This document shows, piece by piece, positions 1 through 5,607 of a stretch of DNA of 5,607 nt. This DNA is from Candidatus Colwellbacteria bacterium RIFCSPLOWO2_12_FULL_43_11 (lineage in GTDB: Bacteria; Patescibacteriota; Minisyncoccia; UBA6257; Colwellbacteraceae): the NCBI GenBank assembly GCA_001817805.1, contig MHJB01000028.1, forward strand, positions 1 through 5,607. The letters are read 5' to 3'. Under the pieces are notes generated by a model that saw nothing but the letters and a program-made list of their open reading frames with translations, did no database searches and was not told the origin of the DNA. How positions within the stretch are numbered: the first letter of the stretch is position 1; the number at the start of each line of letters is the position of its first letter. The position numbers and the translations under genes were made by a program.

Positions 1-2502
<2,502 letters not shown>

Positions 2503-2524
2503 GTTTAAATACACCGATATATTG

Positions 2525-2624
2525 GAAGCTCAAAGTTAAGATGAGCTCGCGGCGCGACGACGAAGGCGTAGCCTTGCGTTACGCCGAGGAGGAGCAACAA
2601 AGAGATCGCTTAATTTTGAGCTTC
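2525..2624 (-). repeat. 16-bp imperfect stem inside the 23S leader
   Basis: Positions 2525-2540 pair with 2609-2624, with a single mismatch in the minus-strand RNA (an A:C opposition; the plus-strand RNA would have a G:U there). It encloses 68 nt that contain a further small hairpin at 2565-2585 with arms GGCGTA and TACGCC. It is nested within the 18-bp inverted repeat, giving a branched structure immediately upstream of the 23S. Confidence 0.5.
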
Positions 2625-2709
2625 TCTAAAATGAGCCAGGATATTTTCCCTTTTGGCTTCGTTCTTCGTCGCTCACGTGTCTAAAGACACACATCGCTTC
2701 TCATGCCTT

Positions 2710-2734
2710 GCCAAAGAGTGAAAATCTCTTTGGC
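2710..2734 (-). repeat. 9-bp hairpin in the 23S leader
   Basis: Arms GCCAAAGAG (2710-2718) and CTCTTTGGC (2726-2734) are perfect, with a 7-nt loop. No run of U follows on the minus strand, so it is not an intrinsic terminator for the rRNA. It sits within the outer 18-bp stem, near its upstream arm, and is followed in the transcript by a smaller GTGTC/GACAC hairpin at 2678-2690. Confidence 0.55.
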
Positions 2735-2813
2735 CAATAATCGTTGGATTTAAACAGAGGGTGTCTAACTTTTAATTTCGAGAAACCGATCATTTAAATG
2801 CTTATTACCTAAT

Positions 2814-2835
2814 TCTTTCAAAAAATTTTGAAAGA
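2814..2835. repeat. AT-rich palindrome, 10-bp arms
   Basis: TCTTTCAAAA (2814-2823) is mirrored by TTTTGAAAGA (2826-2835) with only two bases between, so the actual RNA hairpin would open a few base pairs at the tip. No U-tract follows on the minus strand. The right arm overlaps the weak boxA-like string noted for the leader. It could be a DNA site or an RNA hairpin. Confidence 0.45.
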
Positions 2836-2840
2836 TTGCT

Positions 2841-2862
2841 TAATTAATTTAATGATTAATTA
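2841..2862. repeat. AT-only palindrome, 8-bp arms
   Basis: TAATTAAT (2841-2848) and ATTAATTA (2855-2862) flank a 6-nt centre. It adjoins a second TATAAT on the minus strand (2859-2864) that lacks a convincing -35 element. In such AT-rich sequence a palindrome of this size can arise by chance, so this is a low-weight entry. Confidence 0.3.
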
Positions 2863-2892
2863 TATTCAGTTTTTAAAATACAGGAGGGACAG

Positions 2893-2916
2893 AAAAGGCC
2901 GCTTTCTATAGCGGCC
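2893..2916 (-). terminator. terminator-like hairpin early in the 23S leader
   Basis: On the minus strand GGCCGCT (2916-2910), a 6-nt loop and AGCGGCC (2903-2897) form a perfect 7-bp GC-rich stem followed by TTTTCT. This is an intrinsic-terminator layout with a short U-tract, polarised to the minus strand. It lies only about 65 nt after the predicted start of the 23S transcript. A further copy of AAGCGGC at 2952-2946 can pair with the first arm, so the hairpin may work as an attenuator. Alternatively it ends a small RNA of about 85 nt, or simply shields the leader. Confidence 0.5.
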
Positions 2917-2985
2917 AAGAACGCACTAAAATGCTTCTGGTTTCAGCCGCTTAATAGTTTGCTCGTTCGTATCATTCCGTGGCTA

Positions 2986-3015
2986 ATTATATTGGTAAGA
3001 GCCTGATAGTGTCAA
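2986..3015 (-). promoter_or_regulatory. sigma70-type promoter for the 23S transcript
   Basis: TTGACA (3015-3010) and TATAAT (2991-2986) match the consensus exactly, separated by 18 bp, so transcription should start at about 2979 and run leftward into the 23S. A consensus-strength promoter upstream of a stable RNA is expected. It lies downstream of the terminator that closes the membrane protein gene to the right, so it drives an independent unit that contains no 16S. Confidence 0.85.
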
Positions 3016-3058
3016 CCCTGCCTACCGCCTGCCTGCCGGTAGGCAGGGCAGGGCAGGC
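3016..3058. repeat. GC-rich palindrome and CCTGCC/GGCAGG repeats abutting the promoter
   Basis: CCCTGCCTACC (3016-3026) is the perfect complement of GGTAGGCAGGG (3038-3048) across an 11-nt spacer. Alternative pairings are possible because CCTGCC recurs in the spacer and GGGCA recurs at 3046-3055. The left arm touches the -35 box directly. From general familiarity, dispersed palindromes of this kind occur in Parcubacteria genomes; this copy may be one of them or may have a regulatory role. Confidence 0.65.
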
Positions 3059-3106
3059 CCGTTAGAGGTTTGTCCCTAAAACGGTCAATACCGATAGAGC
3101 CCGACT

Positions 3107-3137
3107 AAAAAGCCCCCATTTAAGGTGGGGGCTTTTT
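3107..3137 (-). terminator. intrinsic terminator, likely bidirectional
   Basis: The stem AGCCCCCA (3111-3118) with TGGGGGCT (3126-3133) is extended by AAAA/TTTT, giving 12 bp with a 7-nt loop. It is followed by a T-run on the minus strand, and the plus strand also gives a T-run. It starts 23 nt after the stop codon of the membrane protein gene at 3161 and separates it from the 23S promoter. Confidence 0.9.
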
Positions 3138-3160
3138 ATCGAACATGACTAAGCTTGAGC

Positions 3161-3844
3161 TTATCTGTGCTCGACGTTATCTCTGAATTTCTGAATCAAG
3201 TTAGAAGCATAATCCTTCCCACCCAATCCGAAAGCGATGCCGCCAGCAATGGCAAACATGGCAATGATACCGGTAATCACGGTTTGTATGATGATAGTGT
3301 TCACGCCTATTTGATCTAAGGCGATGACAAGACCGAAAACAATTACGGACCACCAGGCAAGCGTGCTAAGAAAACCGGCAGCGTGAAGTTTTGCACTCAT
3401 TACTGAAGCTTTTACAACTCTTCTTAAGAAGTTAGCTAAAATAACGGTAGCAAGCATGATAGCAACTCCAACAATTACATGGCCGACATAGCTCAGCGCG
3501 TTAAAGAGGAAGAATGATAAATCATTCAAACCTAAAAAGTTAGAGATCGTCATAATGACGATTATAACCACGAGCCAATAAAGCACTTGACCCAAGAACT
3601 TTCCGGTATTCAAGTCTAAGCCAGCTCTTTCAACGTATTCTCCGATACCAGCTCTCGATAAAGCTTTGTCAACTTTAAGAGTACCAACAACCTTTTCGAG
3701 CAACGATGCTAGAACGGAGGCAAAAATGAGACCAACTATTAAGACTATTAAAGCTCCCACGAGTGACGGAACAAATCCGATGAATTGTCCCCATACCTGT
3801 TGGAAGGAGAAATATAATAGGTCAGCCCAGTTTTGAATTATCAT
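3161..3844 (-). CDS. conserved-TM-helix membrane protein, MscS-related
   Basis: A 227-residue inner-membrane protein with about five hydrophobic segments at residues 22-50, 85-107, 115-142, 155-177 and 183-207. The last segment, with its Gly/Ala-rich AIAGGIAFGLGGKDYASNL (residues 198-216), resembles the pore-lining helix of MscS-type mechanosensitive channels. The chain ends about 20 residues later, so the cytoplasmic beta domain and vestibule of true MscS are missing. This fits the 'conserved TM helix' proteins common in Candidate Phyla Radiation genomes; channel activity is inferred, not shown. The ATG at 3844 is chosen because the next Met is at residue 98 and the N-terminus looks typical. 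No Shine-Dalgarno is visible. A candidate extended -10 lies about 60 nt upstream and a strong terminator lies just after the stop, so it can form a single-gene unit. Confidence 0.85.
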   Translation of the reverse strand: MIIQNWADLLYFSFQQVWGQFIGFVPSLVGALIVLIVGLIFASVLASLLEKVVGTLKVDKALSRAGIGEYVERAGLDLNTGKFLGQVLYWLVVIIVIMTISNFLGLNDLSFFLFNALSYVGHVIVGVAIMLATVILANFLRRVVKASVMSAKLHAAGFLSTLAWWSVIVFGLVIALDQIGVNTIIIQTVITGIIAMFAIAGGIAFGLGGKDYASNLIQKFRDNVEHR

Positions 3845-3904
3845 TAGTTTATATTTTCTGTTTTCTGACTAAATTCGACCTTTTTATATGAACTTATAAT
3901 AGCA

Positions 3905-3913
3905 ATTATAGCA
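3905..3913 (-). promoter_or_regulatory. extended -10 promoter for the membrane protein gene
   Basis: The minus strand reads TGCTATAAT, an extended -10 element (TG, one base, TATAAT) with no good -35 at the usual distance. An alternative in the same place is TTGTCT with TATTAT at 16 bp. Either would give a 5' untranslated region of about 45-55 nt. The 138-nt gap (3845-3982) shows no terminator for the operon to the right, so read-through may also transcribe the gene. Confidence 0.5.
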
Positions 3914-3982
3914 GAAAAGACAAGTAATTACTATATATCTGTGGAAGAAGGTGTTCTTTTCTCAAGCAAGTAAGTAATGCGT

Positions 3983-4186
3983 CTATGGTGGTGAGCCACC
4001 ACCACCATCACCACCAGAAGTGCCAGTGCTGGAAGGTTGTGGCGGCGTCTCAACGTTAGGAATATCTATCTCGGCCGCATTGTAAGGAGAGCTGCCGTAA
4101 ATTGCCACGTAATAATAGAGACCGGCAACAACCAGTAGTGTTGCTACTATTATTCCTATTATTAATTTTAAGTTGTTTCCATTCAT
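3983..4186 (-). CDS. small single-pass membrane protein with Gly/Pro/Ser tail
   Basis: A 67-residue protein I do not recognise. It has a short polar N-terminus (MNGNNLK), one hydrophobic segment at about residues 7-28 ending in aromatic residues (LYYYVAIY), then a roughly 37-residue low-complexity tail rich in Pro, Ser, Thr and Gly that ends GGDGGGGSPP. The layout suggests a signal-anchor protein with its tail outside the membrane. The ATG at 4186 is only 5 nt from the stop of the upstream Ig-like gene, and no Shine-Dalgarno is visible, so translational coupling is likely. It is the last gene of the operon. The tail and stop region (3987-4003) form a 7-bp GC-rich hairpin without a U-tract. 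It may anchor or assist the secreted neighbours, but that rests on context alone. Confidence 0.7.
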   Translation of the reverse strand: MNGNNLKLIIGIIVATLLVVAGLYYYVAIYGSSPYNAAEIDIPNVETPPQPSSTGTSGGDGGGGSPP

Positions 4187-4191
4187 AATTT

Positions 4192-5319
4192 TTATTGCGG
4201 AATTATTTCTTTAAGGTATAAGTTGAAGAACTTTACTATTACCGAGACATCTGGCGCGGTTGGGCACTGTAGGGTGAAAGTGGTGGTTGCATCAATTGCC
4301 GGCGTATTACCGCTGCCGCTTGAAGCTACCGCTCCTATATCCGTCGTACTGGCATTGTTATCGCTTATAGTGCAACCGCTTACAACCCTATCACACGACC
4401 AAGTTAGCGTAGAGGTGTTTTGAGGCATGACAAGTAATTTGGGGCTTGCGTCTATGGTACACGCCGGCGGCGATAGTGGAGCGTTTACCATGACGGTTAC
4501 CGAATCGGTTTTAGTTTCTCCGTTGGGCCCGAGACCGTTAATCGTATAAACATAAGTCCCGGGGGTGGGTTGCGATAAAGTTGATGATCCGTATATAGGC
4601 GAAGCGCCGGCTAAGACATCTCTGCTTGGAAGGCCCGGGCCGCTCACGGTACCGCTTACAACATTTGCCGTACCCCAATAAATAGTAAACATTTCGTTGA
4701 CAGTTTTAATTATCGTCCCCCTCCTGCCAGAAACGCTGAGTGGTACCGCCGGCGGCGCGGTAACAGTCACGGTCGTGCTTTTGGATGCGCTCCGACAATA
4801 ATTAGAGCAACTCAAGCTGTAAGTGGAAGTTGAAATCGGGGAAACGGTTTGGGAACCGGATATTGATTTGTTGCCACTCCAGGCTCCGGAAGCGCTACAG
4901 GTGTAGACGGGGTCCCCTGACCAGGACGACCAGGACGACCAGGAAAGGCTTGAGGATTGAGTTCTTGCGATTGAACTGGGGTTGGCAGAAAAATTAATGT
5001 TGACCGTCGCGCTAAACTCCGGTATTACACTTTGTAATTGGCTAATCATCAAATCGAGCGGCCCAGTCCATCCCATCGCTTTTAGTTGTTGAAGTTGGTT
5101 GATGTATGGCTGTGGAGTGGAATAAACATAGTTCGAACAATCAATCATAAGTACCGGCTGTTGCGCCCACGTCCCGCAACCGGTTGAACTCCAAGCGGAA
5201 AGATACCAGGAGTTGGCGCATCCTTGGGCCTGCGCCGTTTCCGGAGTGGCAAATATAAATATTGGGGTCAGAAACAGGACGATGATGAACGATGTGATTA
5301 TTACTTTCTTCATATTCAT
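4192..5319 (-). CDS. secreted Ig-like repeat protein
   Basis: A 375-residue exported protein. Residues 1-31 are a signal peptide: basic MNMKK, a hydrophobic stretch (VIITSFIIVLFLTPIFIF), then a likely cleavage after AQA at residue 31. C34 follows in AQGC, a poor match to a lipobox. Residues 32-103 are an unrecognised module with Cys34, Cys48 and Cys61. Three Ig-like beta-sandwich modules follow: about 106-190 (Cys141, Cys171, Cys175), 193-281, and 285-365 (Cys287, 309, 316, 352). The chain ends without a membrane anchor or sorting signal. The first module is closely similar to the C-terminal module of the gene just upstream, 6 nt away, and carries an internal SSW repeat. ATG 5319 gives MNMKK; the second ATG (5313) would serve equally well, as no Shine-Dalgarno distinguishes them. 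The likely role is at the cell surface; ligand and partner are unknown. Confidence 0.85.
   Translation of the reverse strand: MNMKKVIITSFIIVLFLTPIFIFATPETAQAQGCANSWYLSAWSSTGCGTWAQQPVLMIDCSNYVYSTPQPYINQLQQLKAMGWTGPLDLMISQLQSVIPEFSATVNINFSANPSSIARTQSSSLSWSSWSSWSGDPVYTCSASGAWSGNKSISGSQTVSPISTSTYSLSCSNYCRSASKSTTVTVTAPPAVPLSVSGRRGTIIKTVNEMFTIYWGTANVVSGTVSGPGLPSRDVLAGASPIYGSSTLSQPTPGTYVYTINGLGPNGETKTDSVTVMVNAPLSPPACTIDASPKLLVMPQNTSTLTWSCDRVVSGCTISDNNASTTDIGAVASSGSGNTPAIDATTTFTLQCPTAPDVSVIVKFFNLYLKEIIPQ
4918..4944 (-). repeat. three 9-bp tandem repeats in the Ig-like gene
   Basis: On the plus strand TGACCAGGA (4918-4926) is followed by two identical CGACCAGGA units (4927-4935 and 4936-4944). On the coding strand each unit is TCC TGG TCN, adding Ser-Trp-Ser and giving the run SWSSWSSWS at residues 126-134. 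The matching domain in the adjacent paralog lacks this run and is shorter by exactly two units (6 residues) between its Trp-Ser and the following Cys. Confidence 0.85.
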
Positions 5320-5325
5320 TGGAAT

Positions 5326-5607
5326 TTAATCTGCCCTGATTTCCACCGACGGTGGGGCTTCTGGAGTTACCGGCGGCAGAACGGTAACGGTAACATCTCT
5401 CGAAGCACTACCGCTTGGACCGGAACAATTAAGAGTATAGGTAGTCGTGGAACCCGGTGACACGGACTCGGACCCGGAAGTTGATTTGCCACCGCTCCAG
5501 CCACCGGAAGCACTGCAACTTGTCGCGTTAGTTGTTGACCAAGTTAGTGTGGAAGACTGTCCGGTATTAATGGATGTGGGATTGGCGGAAAGATTTATGG
5601 TAAGAGT
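5326..5607 (-). CDS. Ig-like repeat protein, C-terminal part only
   Basis: An open frame enters from the right edge and ends at TAA (5328-5326); 93 residues are visible and the start lies outside the window. Residues 4-79 are one Ig-like module that begins INLSANPTSI, holds Cys31 and Cys61, and ends in DVTVTVLPP. A short Pro-rich tail follows, ending SVEIRAD. The module matches residues 108-190 of the downstream 375-residue protein at roughly 60 percent identity by hand alignment, so the two are tandem paralogs. The stop is 6 nt before the next ATG, which indicates one operon. Export is assumed by analogy because the N-terminus is not visible. The operon promoter must lie to the right of the window. 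Confidence 0.8.
   Translation of the reverse strand, partial: TLTINLSANPTSINTGQSSTLTWSTTNATSCSASGGWSGGKSTSGSESVSPGSTTTYTLNCSGPSGSASRDVTVTVLPPVTPEAPPSVEIRAD

Larger units (their letters stand above)
2503..2979 (-). other. pre-23S leader RNA, no gene inside
   Basis: This is the roughly 480-nt stretch between the predicted transcription start (about 2979) and the 23S 5' end. No credible protein gene, tRNA or 16S rRNA is present on either strand. In transcript order it holds a terminator-like hairpin (2897-2916), an AT-rich block with two palindromes (2841-2862 and 2814-2835), the outer arm of a long inverted repeat (2748-2765), then about 237 nt with several hairpins, and finally the inner arm (2493-2510) that runs into the 23S. 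A weak boxA-like string, CAATCTTTCAAAA (minus strand, 2826-2838), resembles rRNA antitermination boxA elements but lies inside a palindrome, so it is only a candidate. Confidence 0.6.

Noticed and set aside
2881..2889. CCCTCCTG on the minus strand resembling a 16S 3' tail (anti-Shine-Dalgarno)
   Set aside because: The bases around it do not match the conserved 16S 3' end, and no 16S sequence precedes it; a short CCTCC string is not enough.
2503..2980. tRNA gene in the spacer before the 23S
   Set aside because: No cloverleaf with a GGTTCGAATCC-type T arm or a matching acceptor stem could be found on either strand.
3987..4003. 7-bp hairpin at the end of the 67-residue gene as a terminator
   Set aside because: No run of U follows on the minus strand. 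The inverted symmetry arises from GGT/CCA codons of the Gly-Ser-Pro tail.
4223..5460. Plus-strand frames antisense to the Ig-like genes (4223-4423 and 5224-5460)
   Set aside because: They mirror the opposite coding strand, and their sequences look like translated complements of Ser/Thr-rich repeats.

Overview
The window reads as a piece of a Candidate Phyla Radiation genome, most likely Parcubacteria-like. Three things suggest this: the character of the 23S rRNA, the exported proteins built from short Ser/Thr/Trp-rich Ig-like modules, and a small multi-pass 'conserved TM helix' membrane protein. This is recognition by eye, not a database match. All genes are on the minus strand. The reading frames end in TAA or TAG and use TGG for tryptophan; nothing points to a recoded UGA.

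Layout from left to right: positions 1 to about 2502 are a 23S rRNA gene on the minus strand. Its 3' part (about the last 480 nt by E. coli numbering) runs off the left edge. Positions 2503 to about 2979 are a long transcribed leader with no gene in it. It holds an 18-bp inverted repeat whose inner arm runs into the 5' end of the 23S, several nested hairpins, two AT-rich palindromes and a terminator-like hairpin early in the leader. A near-perfect sigma70-type promoter (TTGACA, 18-nt spacer, TATAAT) lies at 2986-3015, directly abutted by a GC-rich palindrome. No 16S rRNA or tRNA lies between this promoter and the 23S, so the 23S appears to be transcribed on its own, separate from a 16S gene. 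A strong terminator hairpin at 3107-3137 insulates this unit from the protein genes to the right.

Positions 3161-3844 encode a 227-residue membrane protein of the conserved-TM-helix/MscS-related type, with its own candidate promoter. Positions 3983-5607 hold a compact minus-strand operon with gaps of 5-6 nt. In transcription order it contains an Ig-like repeat protein (only its C-terminal 93 residues are in the window), a second secreted Ig-like protein of 375 residues, and a 67-residue single-pass membrane protein with a Gly/Pro/Ser tail. The two Ig-like proteins share a clearly homologous domain and look like tandem paralogs. Together the three look like a cell-surface module, but the sequence does not reveal a function.

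The most interesting part is the 23S leader. The separate promoter, possible attenuator, large nested hairpin and a leader copy of what should be the 3' strand of 23S helix 1 together suggest unusual control or processing of a free-standing 23S transcript.
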